DNA from: a virus
IMG/VR virus record: IMGVR_UViG_3300043431_000055
Span: 1 to 37,760 of that record
Strand: one strand, 5' to 3'
Length of the DNA: 37,760 nucleotides
Of the stretch, positions 1 through 5,264 are shown in pieces (positions within the stretch are counted from its first letter, which is position 1; every line of letters starts with the position of its first letter). The notes under the pieces were generated by a model. That model saw only the letters and a list, made by a program, of their open reading frames with translations. It was not told the origin of the DNA and ran no database searches. The translations under genes were made by a program, and so were the position numbers.

Positions 1-540
1 GCCAACGAAGCCCTCGACAAGATGGCAGAGAACGCCCGTGAGTTGAGGCTGGACTATGAGCCAGCACAGCAGGAACCGCCTGCATGGTGGCCTGCTGTTG
101 AAAACATCCTAAAAGAGTACGGACTGCAAGCAATAGACTTTGTTGCAGATTTCAAAGCCGCTCTGGCAGAGCAGCCCCATGAGATTGGCGCGAGGCTGGC
201 CTGCGAAGGCAAAGGCATTTCCGATCTGTGGGGCGCAGTCAAATCCGATGCAGACATGGCCGAGGCGCAACGTGGGTATGAAGCTGCACTGGCACAGCAG
301 CCAGCACAGCAGGAGCCTGTTGGCAGGGTGTGTTTTGAAGGGGATGAAGTTGTGTGGACAGGTGATCCGCCTGAGTCTGGCACTTTACTCTACACATCCC
401 CACCAGCACAGCGCAAGCCGCTGACGGATGAGCAAACAAAACTGCTTTGGCATAAGGCTCGAATGTGTATGGGTTCAAACCGTTGGACAGTGTTTAAGAA
501 TCTGATCGAAGCCGCCCACGGCATCAAGGAGAACACATGA
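1..540 (+). CDS. Modular AQQEP-repeat phage accessory protein (5' end may be cut)
   Basis: The frame is open from the first base; the first ATG is at 22 (172 aa), but codons before it also read as protein, so the true start may lie left of the window. The protein is a mosaic of short segments joined by Ala/Gln/Pro linkers: AQQEP occurs near residues 13-17 and again near 96-100, and the matching DNA motif (ccagcacagcagga) is repeated at 61-74 and 301-314, with a 10-nt partial copy at 403-412. The C-terminal part contains LYTSPPAQRKPLTDEQ, a module common in Burkholderiales phage and prophage accessory proteins. No catalytic motif is visible and the function is unknown. The stop overlaps the next start by 4 nt (ATGA). 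Confidence 0.75.
   Translation, partial: ANEALDKMAENARELRLDYEPAQQEPPAWWPAVENILKEYGLQAIDFVADFKAALAEQPHEIGARLACEGKGISDLWGAVKSDADMAEAQRGYEAALAQQPAQQEPVGRVCFEGDEVVWTGDPPESGTLLYTSPPAQRKPLTDEQTKLLWHKARMCMGSNRWTVFKNLIEAAHGIKENT
61..412 (+). repeat. Short dispersed repeat inside first gene
   Basis: The 14-base motif ccagcacagcagga is present at 61-74 and 301-314, and its first 10 bases recur at 403-412. All three copies are in the same reading frame and encode the Pro-Ala-Gln linkers between protein modules, so they are part of the gene's modular make-up rather than an independent element. Confidence 0.6.
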
Positions 541-821
541 AACTAGAAGACATTAAATTTCTCCAAGAGGTTCGCTCCCGCAGCCAAGACCCAGAGATGA
601 TGAACAGAATCATTGACGTGGCTGTTAACGGATTGCAAGACAGAGCACGCAAGTCAGACGAACGCGCCGCAGATATGGAAGTGATTGCAAGCATGGCCAT
701 GAACACACGTTTGTTCAAAGGCAACGAAAACTTTTTGGCACAAAAGCTGGAGAAGTGGAACGGTAAAACATCACTGCGCTGGGATGACCAGATCGCCAAA
801 CTCAAGGAGAAGAACACATGA
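537..821 (+). CDS. Hypothetical small helical phage protein
   Basis: A 94-aa protein starting with ATG at 537, overlapping the upstream stop by 4 nt; the ribosome-binding segment aaggagaacac lies just before it. The sequence is highly charged and predicted to be mostly alpha-helical, with no cysteine, signal peptide or membrane segment. It ends in KEKNT and overlaps the next gene by 4 nt. I do not recognise the family. Its position in a run of small coupled early genes suggests an accessory, non-virion role; this is inference only. Confidence 0.7.
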   Translation: MKLEDIKFLQEVRSRSQDPEMMNRIIDVAVNGLQDRARKSDERAADMEVIASMAMNTRLFKGNENFLAQKLEKWNGKTSLRWDDQIAKLKEKNT

Positions 822-952
822 AGTGGCTTGACAAACTCTTCGACTGGTTCCTGTCGGTCAAGCAAACCGCAGACCCCCTTTGCACCTACTGCAAAGGTTT
901 GGGCTATGACGCAAGCGGGTACGCCTGTACCTGCGTGGAGGAGAAAGAATGA
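818..952 (+). CDS. 44-aa zinc-knuckle-like micro-protein
   Basis: ATG at 818 follows aaggagaagaacac and overlaps the upstream stop by 4 nt; the stop at 950-952 overlaps the next ATG at 949. The product begins MKWLDKLFDWFLS (amphipathic helix), followed by a DnaJ-like cysteine motif: C22-x2-C25 with the following KGLG, then C38-x-C40. Four cysteines in this arrangement could bind one zinc ion. Single-unit versions of this CxxCxGxG motif are common in small phage proteins of unknown function. Clean coupling on both sides supports it as a real gene despite its size. Confidence 0.65.
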   Translation: MKWLDKLFDWFLSVKQTADPLCTYCKGLGYDASGYACTCVEEKE

Positions 953-1221
953 AACAACCTGAAGCCCTGCGACTTGCTGATGTGCTTGAGCATTTCTACA
1001 TGAACATTGGAAAATTTGACTCACACGGAGCCGCCACCGAACTACGCCGCCTGCACGAAGCAAACCAAGCGATGCTTGAGGCGCTGGAAGAAATGCTGGC
1101 CGCAGAGCGTATGAGCATCCGACCTCCCATCACAGTCATGCAAGCAGAAGAAAGGCTGGCACGAATACGGTCAGCCGCAGCCAAAGCAGAAGCCGCTATT
1201 GCCAAAGGAGAGCAACAATGA
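949..1221 (+). CDS. Hypothetical phage protein, helical (90 aa)
   Basis: Starts at ATG 949 with ggaggagaaaga just upstream and is coupled by 4-nt overlaps on both sides. The pattern ALRLADVLE then ELRRLHEANQAMLEALEEML resembles a widespread family of short helical proteins in beta-proteobacterial phages, with a predicted coiled coil over about residues 25-55 and an Ala/Glu/Lys-rich C-terminal helix. Function is unknown. It has no cysteines and no membrane segment, so it is probably cytosolic. Confidence 0.72.
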   Translation: MKQPEALRLADVLEHFYMNIGKFDSHGAATELRRLHEANQAMLEALEEMLAAERMSIRPPITVMQAEERLARIRSAAAKAEAAIAKGEQQ

Positions 1222-1427
1222 AAATCATCAAAGACGAGATTGCCACACTTAAGCGAGGGCGCAGAGTCACCATTGAACTGCGACACGATGAAGAGTACGC
1301 CGTCCTTACGCATGGCGCTTACTACCGCCTTGGTGGACAGGTGGACGACATTGTGCAGAGCCATGTCATTGCAGACATGAGCCGTGTCTACTGGTGCAGT
1401 ATTTCTCAGAAGTGGGAGGAGGCATGA
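1218..1427 (+). CDS. Hypothetical small phage protein (69 aa)
   Basis: ATG at 1218 follows aaaggagagcaaca and overlaps the previous stop by 4 nt. The product (MKIIKDEIATLKRGRR...) appears to be a small alpha/beta protein with an early strand-rich half (RVTIELRHDEEYAVLT) and a YWCSIS segment near the end. It has one cysteine and no recognisable motif. Its stop overlaps the glutaredoxin start by 4 nt, so the two are probably translated together. Function unknown. Confidence 0.68.
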   Translation: MKIIKDEIATLKRGRRVTIELRHDEEYAVLTHGAYYRLGGQVDDIVQSHVIADMSRVYWCSISQKWEEA

Positions 1428-1660
1428 ACATCATCATCTACACAAAAGCAGGATGCCCCAACTGCGTCACAGCAAAGCGTCTGCTGGATAGCAAGGGGTT
1501 GGAATATGGTTCATTTGACATCAATGAGTACCCTGCGTCTTTTGAGGCAATGCTAAAAACCAATCCAGAGGCCCGTCAGATGCCCCAGATATTCATCAAC
1601 GGCCAGCGTGTCGGCGGACTGGCTGGACTGCAAGCAGCATTGAAGGAGTTGGGGTTATGA
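1424..1660 (+). CDS. Glutaredoxin
   Basis: A 78-aa glutaredoxin: strand MNIIIYTKAG, active-site CPNC at residues 11-14, a helix with KRLLDSKGLEY, then the cis-proline strand MPQIFINGQRVGG and a C-terminal helix. The family reduces disulfides in ribonucleotide reductase and other proteins using glutathione; phage versions are thought to sustain dNTP supply. The start is ATG 1424 rather than the in-frame 1394, because it directly follows gtgggaggaggc and gives the standard N-terminal strand; the upstream gene stop overlaps by 4 nt. No ribonucleotide reductase is in this window, so the partner may be a host enzyme or lie elsewhere. Confidence 0.93.
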   Translation: MNIIIYTKAGCPNCVTAKRLLDSKGLEYGSFDINEYPASFEAMLKTNPEARQMPQIFINGQRVGGLAGLQAALKELGL

Positions 1661-1821
1661 CCGATTGGTTTATTGGCTTTGCGATGGCGGCGGCTTCTGT
1701 CTTTATTTTTTTGTTTGGCTGGATGGTCAGCGCATCAACAATCGGATGGGAGTGCAAAAACATGGGGGTTTTTTATGTAGGCACATCCGTGTACGAGTGT
1801 GCGGTTAAGGAGAAGAAATGA
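1657..1821 (+). CDS. 54-aa single-pass membrane micro-protein
   Basis: ATG 1657 overlaps the glutaredoxin stop by 4 nt after an aaggagttgggg segment, and the stop overlaps the next ATG (1818). The product has one strongly hydrophobic helix at about residues 4-27 (IGFAMAAASVFIFLFGWM) followed by a short tail with two cysteines and a lysine-rich end. It would sit in the inner membrane. Such micro-proteins are frequent in early phage clusters, sometimes acting on host membrane functions; no specific role can be assigned. Confidence 0.62.
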   Translation: MTDWFIGFAMAAASVFIFLFGWMVSASTIGWECKNMGVFYVGTSVYECAVKEKK

Positions 1822-2027
1822 AAACAGTGATTGAGATGGCGCGTGAAGCAGGGTTTACACAGCCTGAAGGCGAGACTTGGTATGAAGCATTTCCTCAGTG
1901 CATTGAACGCTTTGCCGAGCTTGTCCGTGCTGACGAGCGCAACGCATGGCCTGCCGAAATGGAAGCAATGGAGCGACAGGTCAACATCCTGACCGATGTG
2001 TTGGCACAAGCAAGGAGCAACACATGA
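1818..2027 (+). CDS. Hypothetical small phage protein (69 aa)
   Basis: ATG at 1818 after ttaaggagaaga, coupled by ATGA overlaps on both sides. The product starts with MKTVIEMAREAGFTQPEGE and continues FAELVRADERNAW and a helical C-terminus (EMEAMERQVNILTDVLAQ). The 'MAREAGF...ERFAELVRADE' pattern is common among beta-proteobacterial phage accessory proteins of unknown function. No catalytic or membrane features are visible. Confidence 0.72.
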   Translation: MKTVIEMAREAGFTQPEGETWYEAFPQCIERFAELVRADERNAWPAEMEAMERQVNILTDVLAQARSNT

Positions 2028-2227
2028 ACAACTATGAACAGGCAACACAGGAAGTACGCGATGCCTTCAATGCATTGTGCAAAGGCCGTGTCGAAGCTGC
2101 TGTGAAGGCCGAACGTGAGGCTTGTGCTCAGTTGGTGGACGATAACGCAGACGAGTGCAGTGGACCGATGGGGTTGGTGCTACGAGCAAACGCAGAAGCA
2201 ATCAGGGCAAGAGGAGACAACACATGA
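2024..2227 (+). CDS. Hypothetical small phage protein (67 aa)
   Basis: I choose ATG 2024 because it follows the local ribosome-binding pattern (caaggagcaacac) and overlaps the previous stop by 4 nt, although the frame is open further upstream. The protein is helical and charged, with the run VEAAVKAEREACAQLVDDNADEC, similar in style to phage proteins ending in 'AEREACA.....AIRARGD'. That helix-loop-helix pattern recurs in many phage accessory proteins; function unknown. Coupled to the next gene by ATGA. Confidence 0.7.
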   Translation: MNNYEQATQEVRDAFNALCKGRVEAAVKAEREACAQLVDDNADECSGPMGLVLRANAEAIRARGDNT

Positions 2228-2469
2228 CACCAAAATCTTTTGACATTGACACAGCCAAGCATATTGTCGGGGACGCACGTATGCGCGTGATCGAGACCAA
2301 GGCACGAGCTGATGCTGACGCAGGAACGCACGATGCCCCTCAGCGAGACGCCGGAGCGTACTGGGACCGTGTACGCAGCGACATGGAGTATGTTATTTAC
2401 ACCACGACGCACCAAAAACGCCTTGAGCGTGTGGCGCGAATCAAGCAACGCGAGACGGAGAAGCCATGA
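2224..2469 (+). CDS. Hypothetical phage protein (81 aa)
   Basis: ATG 2224 is chosen over an upstream in-frame ATG (2155) because it has agaggagacaacac just before it and the usual 4-nt overlap. The product is acidic-to-basic, predicted helical (KARADADAGTHD, then YWDRVRSDMEYVIYTTTHQKRLERVARIKQRE), without cysteines or membrane segments. No family is recognised. The basic C-terminal helix could contact nucleic acid, but this is only a guess from composition. Confidence 0.66.
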   Translation: MTPKSFDIDTAKHIVGDARMRVIETKARADADAGTHDAPQRDAGAYWDRVRSDMEYVIYTTTHQKRLERVARIKQRETEKP

Positions 2470-2549
2470 AGTTTCAAATCACCATTGCAATTCTGTTCGC
2501 CGTTGGAGCGACTGCGTGGCTTCTGTTTTTGACGAGGGCAATGGCATGA
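2466..2549 (+). CDS. 27-aa membrane micro-protein
   Basis: ATG 2466 follows cggagaagcc and overlaps the upstream stop by 4 nt; the stop at 2547-2549 overlaps ATG 2546. The peptide is MKFQITIAILFAVGATAWLL followed by FLTRAMA, i.e. essentially one transmembrane helix. The tight coupling on both sides is the main support. Its own start segment matches the cassette seen at neighbouring genes, but at this length it could also be mainly a translational bridge. Confidence 0.45.
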   Translation: MKFQITIAILFAVGATAWLLFLTRAMA

Positions 2550-2698
2550 CCAAAGAAGAAGCCCTGCAAGAAATGATGTTGTTGTCAGCACTGGAGTCGT
2601 GGGTGTTCAGCCAGTCGGCCCGCCTGCCCGACTACTTGGTTGAAAACATCCAGCGCTCTCTGGAGGTGCTGGAGCGCATCGTATTGGAGAAGCCATGA
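2546..2698 (+). CDS. Hypothetical 50-aa phage protein
   Basis: ATG 2546 overlaps the preceding stop by 4 nt and the stop overlaps ATG 2695. The product (MTKEEALQEMMLLSALESWV...) is a short amphipathic helical protein ending in LERIVLEKP. An upstream in-frame ATG at 2312 would overlap two other genes completely, so the short form is preferred. No family recognised. Confidence 0.6.
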   Translation: MTKEEALQEMMLLSALESWVFSQSARLPDYLVENIQRSLEVLERIVLEKP

Positions 2699-2892
2699 GA
2701 TACACGCAAGCCAAACCTCTGGTTGAAAAGCTGATGAACATCGCTGTTCTGTACCACGCATCGCCAACCCTGTTGCGCGAGAAGGTTTACAACGCACTGG
2801 ACGAGTTCCTGCCCGACCTTGATGAGGGCTGCCGTGAGCGCGGGTGCATTGCCGTCGATCACTTCAAGGAGAAGCCATGCCAACCAAAGTAA
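2695..2892 (+). CDS. Hypothetical phage protein (65 aa)
   Basis: ATG at 2695 after attggagaagcc, 4-nt overlap with the previous stop. The protein is helical (KPLVEKLMNIAVLYHASPTLLREKVYNALDEF split by turns) with two cysteines near the end and a third just before the terminus. It overlaps the next gene by 16 nt. Function unknown; no catalytic signature. Confidence 0.65.
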   Translation: MRYTQAKPLVEKLMNIAVLYHASPTLLREKVYNALDEFLPDLDEGCRERGCIAVDHFKEKPCQPK

Positions 2893-3044
2893 GCGAGCGA
2901 AACATCCGCATAACCATTGGCATGATGCGCTCGATGGCGAACCACAAACCCATCAGCCCGTTCCACCTCGAAGCGGCCAAGGACATGGAGGCCATGCTCG
3001 AAGAGCTGCTGGCCCTACGCAAACAACTGAAAGAAAAGAAGTGA
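2877..3044 (+). CDS. Hypothetical 55-aa helical phage protein
   Basis: ATG 2877 is preceded by tcaaggagaagcc, the same ribosome-binding segment as at neighbouring starts, and overlaps the previous gene by 16 nt. The product has a basic N-terminus and a helical, leucine-rich C-terminal half (LEAAKDMEAMLEELLALRK) suited to a short coiled coil. The stop overlaps the GTG start of the next gene by 4 nt. No family recognised. Confidence 0.62.
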   Translation: MPTKVSERNIRITIGMMRSMANHKPISPFHLEAAKDMEAMLEELLALRKQLKEKK

Positions 3045-3343
3045 CCCCTGTACGCCAAAAAAGAATCCGCACGCTGCTGCGGGCAAATCCGCAAGGCATG
3101 ACGCCCAAGGAGATCGCGGCGGCAACGGGCTTGCATGTTGCCAACGTCCGGGCATCACTCAGGACAATGCCCGACACCTACGTTGATCGCTGGCGCATGG
3201 GTCAGCGCGGGCAGTTCGAGAAGGTGTGGGTCGCTGTGCATGTACCAGACGACTGCCCTCACCCCAAAGATCGCGTCAAGTGGGGTGTGCACTACAAGAA
3301 ACCAAAGACCCAGTGGGTCATCACAGAAGGAGCAACCAGATGA
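3041..3343 (+). CDS. Helix-turn-helix DNA-binding protein, paralogue A
   Basis: I place the start at GTG 3041, which overlaps the preceding stop by 4 nt (GTGA) and leaves a 100-aa protein; the open frame extends upstream to an ATG at 2819 but that would bury two genes. The N-terminal 45 residues read as a winged-helix type HTH: RIRTLLRANPQGM, TPKEIAAATGLHVANVRASL, then TMPDTYVDRW. The second half is strand-rich with basic residues (KWGVHYKKPK). It is clearly related to the gene at 3642, which has IRTLLRDNPDGM and TMPDAYIDRW. Probable transcription or DNA-binding regulator; the target is unknown. Confidence 0.72.
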   Translation: MTPVRQKRIRTLLRANPQGMTPKEIAAATGLHVANVRASLRTMPDTYVDRWRMGQRGQFEKVWVAVHVPDDCPHPKDRVKWGVHYKKPKTQWVITEGATR

Positions 3344-3642
3344 AATGTAAATGCCACCCCGACTCGCCATTCCATTGGGCTGAACACAAACGCGACAGCA
3401 TCTTCATGTCCGACTACGTTTTCCGTGCCAAGGGTGCGGAGGGTAAGAGCGGATCGCAGATCGCCAGCGACTTTGTTGAGACGCAGCGCGGGATGGGTAG
3501 AAGTCCGGGTACTATTAAGAACTTGGGCGCACCCATCACCAACAAAGAGAAAGAGCAGGCACTGACTGCATACAAACAGTTCGGTATTTACAGCCGCGCC
3601 CAACCAAACGTGAAACCTTCCCCCAACAAACACGAACTGTAA
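3340..3642 (+). CDS. Hypothetical phage protein between the two HTH paralogues
   Basis: ATG 3340 follows agaaggagcaaccag and overlaps the upstream stop by 4 nt; the stop TAA overlaps the next ATG by one base (TAATG). The 100-aa product has an N-terminal CKCHPDSPFH segment that could bind metal through Cys/His, and a middle region, KGAEGKSGSQIASDFVETQ, that could fold as a small helical domain. The C-terminus is polar. I do not recognise a family. It sits between duplicated HTH genes, so it may have been carried into place by the same duplication. Confidence 0.62.
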   Translation: MKCKCHPDSPFHWAEHKRDSIFMSDYVFRAKGAEGKSGSQIASDFVETQRGMGRSPGTIKNLGAPITNKEKEQALTAYKQFGIYSRAQPNVKPSPNKHEL

Positions 3643-3911
3643 TGAGAACCTTTGCAACGCAATCCATCCGCACACTGCTGCGCGATAACCCCGATGGCAT
3701 GGACGTAGGCACTCTGGCCAACATGCTTGACCGGGAGCCGGGCAATGTGCGCACCCGTTTAAAAACCATGCCTGATGCGTACATCGACCGCTGGGTGCGC
3801 CGTAACGGCAACCCACCACTGGCCATCTGGTGTGTGGTTGTGCCCCCAGAAAATTGTCCCCCACCTGAAACCAAACGAAGGAGAAAGCAAAGTGAAACCA
3901 ATTCCAACTGA
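3642..3911 (+). CDS. Helix-turn-helix DNA-binding protein, paralogue B
   Basis: An 89-aa protein starting at ATG 3642, one base into the upstream stop. Residues 8-50 form an HTH unit, SIRTLLRDNPDGM then DVGTLANMLDREPGNVRTRL and TMPDAYIDRW, which matches the protein at 3041-3343 almost element by element. Both end with a segment containing VP followed by D/E-x-C-P (VPDDCPHP in A, VPPENCPPP in B). Likely a DNA-binding regulator derived from a tandem duplication; the tail of B is shorter and very basic (KRRRKQ). Confidence 0.72.
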   Translation: MRTFATQSIRTLLRDNPDGMDVGTLANMLDREPGNVRTRLKTMPDAYIDRWVRRNGNPPLAIWCVVVPPENCPPPETKRRRKQSETNSN

Positions 3912-4266
3912 GAACCAAATGAACCTCGACCTGACCCCAGAGGAGGAAGAAGAGATGGTGCGCATGCTCAACAAAGCAACCAGTGTCGGGCGCAAGTTCG
4001 ATGCTGGCAAACTTGACTACACGCTTGTGCCGTGGGATGGCTTGGAAGAAGTCGTCAAGGTGCTTGAGTTCGGTGCACGCAAGTACGCTCGTGATAACTG
4101 GCAGCACGTTGAGGGCGGTATGCAGCGCTACCAAGCGGCAGCATTCAGGCACCTGATTGCCTACAACCAAGGCGAGAAGGTTGACCAAGAGACAGGGTTG
4201 TCGCACCTCGCACACGCAGGCTGCTGCCTGTTGTTCTTGTTGTCACTGGAGAAAAGCAATGGCTGA
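3892..4266 (+). CDS. dATP/dGTP diphosphohydrolase-like protein
   Basis: The conserved block starts around residue 33: GRKFDAGKLDYTLVPWDGLEEV, FGARKY (60-65), DNW (68-70), RYQAAAFRHL (to 88), GEKVDQETG and HLAHA (H105, H108). This is the pattern of the phage dATP/dGTP diphosphohydrolase N-terminal family (Pfam PF18909), all-alpha enzymes related to MazG/dUTPase-2 that strip pyrophosphate from dNTPs. I place the start at GTG 3892 because aaggagaaagcaaa lies directly upstream, identical to other starts here; ATG 3919 is the alternative. It overlaps the previous gene by 20 nt. Role: shaping the dNTP pool; the exact substrate cannot be read from sequence. Confidence 0.78.
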   Translation: MKPIPTENQMNLDLTPEEEEEMVRMLNKATSVGRKFDAGKLDYTLVPWDGLEEVVKVLEFGARKYARDNWQHVEGGMQRYQAAAFRHLIAYNQGEKVDQETGLSHLAHAGCCLLFLLSLEKSNG

Positions 4267-4623
4267 CACGATAAAACTGAAAGCGGCAGATTGGGTGGCA
4301 CTCAGACTTCTGTACATACTGATCTCGTCTGACCCAAGCACTGTGCGTTTGCCAGATGTGCAAAAGGCTATTCAGTTCTATGAACGGAAGCTGCGCCCAA
4401 AGGGTGGCAATAAGTACAGCTCTGGACATATCCAAACAGCCTTCGCGCTGCTGAACAAAGACATTCCGTATGACGGCGTCACCTTTGCCAACCCCGAAGT
4501 ACAGCTTACCCGGAAAATAGCTGTAGAGAAATACTACAGTGCACAGGCGTACGACGAGGCCGGGCAGTTTTACACAACGCCCAACACGGTACTGAACGAG
4601 ATGGAGAAAAGCAATGGCTGACA
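4247..4623 (+). repeat. 22-bp direct repeat at two consecutive gene junctions
   Basis: Positions 4247-4268 and 4602-4623 are identical over 22 bases. Each copy encodes the last residues EKSNG plus stop of one gene in one frame and the ribosome-binding site plus ATG-GCT-GAC start (MAD) of the next gene in another frame. The intervening segment is exactly one gene (4259-4621), consistent with insertion or exchange of a gene cassette by recombination at the repeat. Confidence 0.75.
4259..4621 (+). CDS. Hypothetical phage protein (120 aa), repeat-flanked
   Basis: ATG 4259 follows ggagaaaagca and overlaps the previous stop by 8 nt. The N-terminal half (MADTIKLKAADWVALRLLYI) looks helical, and the pattern of helices followed by RPKGGNKYSSGHIQTAFALL could be a small winged-helix fold, but no specific family is evident. 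The gene is bracketed by the 22-bp repeats at 4247-4268 and 4602-4623, so it may be a recent insertion. The 8-nt overlap is repeated at its own 3' end. Confidence 0.66.
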   Translation: MADTIKLKAADWVALRLLYILISSDPSTVRLPDVQKAIQFYERKLRPKGGNKYSSGHIQTAFALLNKDIPYDGVTFANPEVQLTRKIAVEKYYSAQAYDEAGQFYTTPNTVLNEMEKSNG

Positions 4624-4814
4624 TGGCAACGTGTAAGACGTGCGCACACTGGACGGATGGCGCTGGAAACAACACAACACATTTATTAAAGGACAAATAT
4701 GGCAAGAACTCCAGAGGCGGCGGTAAAAGCCCGCGTCAAGAAGACGCTGGACGAGCTAGGCATCTACCACTTCTCTCCTCCCGGCATGGGACTGGGGCGT
4801 GCGGGTATCCCTGA
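4614..4814 (+). pseudogene. Truncated Cys-motif small protein (probable gene remnant)
   Basis: ATG 4614 has a good start context shared with the gene at 4259. The first residues, MADMATCKTCAHWTD, match the start of a common type of small phage zinc-binding protein (CxxC followed by an aromatic), which normally carries a second Cys pair. Here the frame soon runs into the VRR-NUC gene (from 4699) and overlaps it out of frame for over 110 nt, where composition is no longer protein-like. I read it as a gene whose 3' half was lost when the nuclease cassette was joined. It may still be translated as a short peptide. Confidence 0.4.
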
Positions 4815-4995
4815 TCTCATCTGTTGCTACAACGGCCTGTTCCTCGCCATCGAGTGCAAGGCAGGCAAGGGCAAGACCACTGCGCTACAAGAGCGCGAAC
4901 TCAATGCCATACGCACAGCCAAGGGGCTGGCTTTTGTCATCAACGAACACAACATGAACAACCTCAAGGAGCTACTGCAATGGACAAAGAACTGA
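4699..4995 (+). CDS. VRR-NUC domain nuclease
   Basis: A 98-aa stand-alone VRR-NUC protein of the PD-(D/E)xK superfamily. Key parts: acidic N-terminal helix (E6), GIPDLICCY with P38-D39, then the E52-C53-K54 strand, and Q64 in ALQERELNAIRTAKG followed by the final strand AFVINEH. These correspond to the metal-binding D, E-x-K and Q of the family. Stand-alone phage VRR-NUC proteins are thought to cut branched DNA (Holliday-junction-like) during replication and packaging. The start ATG 4699 follows aaaggacaaat. It overlaps the next gene by 16 nt and lies just ahead of the DNA polymerase. Confidence 0.9.
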   Translation: MARTPEAAVKARVKKTLDELGIYHFSPPGMGLGRAGIPDLICCYNGLFLAIECKAGKGKTTALQERELNAIRTAKGLAFVINEHNMNNLKELLQWTKN

Positions 4996-5264
4996 CGAAC
5001 CGCTGGGAGCACGCACTCACCAAGATACTGGAGCTGCCCGCTGAAAAGCGCAAACACTTTGCGCTCATGCTGGTGAGTTTGGCGGACTGCTATGACGACG
5101 ACATCGACAGTGCCGCAACTGTGCTGATCCACCGGGACGACAAGCTGGTGTTGTTCAGTGCGGGTGCCACCGAGTTCGAGTGCGCAGAAATGCTGCAAAA
5201 AGCAAACGAGTTGGTGCACGCCGTAGCTACGGCCGATGCGCCAGAAAAGGGGATGTTCAATTGA
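4980..5264 (+). CDS. Hypothetical phage protein (94 aa)
   Basis: ATG 4980 lies inside the 3' end of the VRR-NUC gene, after aaggagctactgca. The product is an alpha/beta protein: helical start (NRWEHALTKILELPAEKRKHF), an acidic DCYDDDIDSA turn, a strand DKLVLFSAG, then a helix ending AEMLQKANELVHAVATADA. No family recognised. Its stop overlaps the TTG start of DNA polymerase by 4 nt, so it may be translationally coupled to the polymerase. Confidence 0.68.
   Translation: MDKELTNRWEHALTKILELPAEKRKHFALMLVSLADCYDDDIDSAATVLIHRDDKLVLFSAGATEFECAEMLQKANELVHAVATADAPEKGMFN

Noticed and set aside
3292-4215. 307-codon minus-strand frame in the small-gene cluster
   Set aside because: It would cover several well-supported + strand genes, including the HTH pair and the dNTP hydrolase; its protein lacks any motif.
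5180-5260. Upstream ATG start for the DNA polymerase
   Set aside because: The added 27 residues are a basic tail unlike the family and lie inside the previous gene; TTG 5261 has a proper site and coupling overlap.
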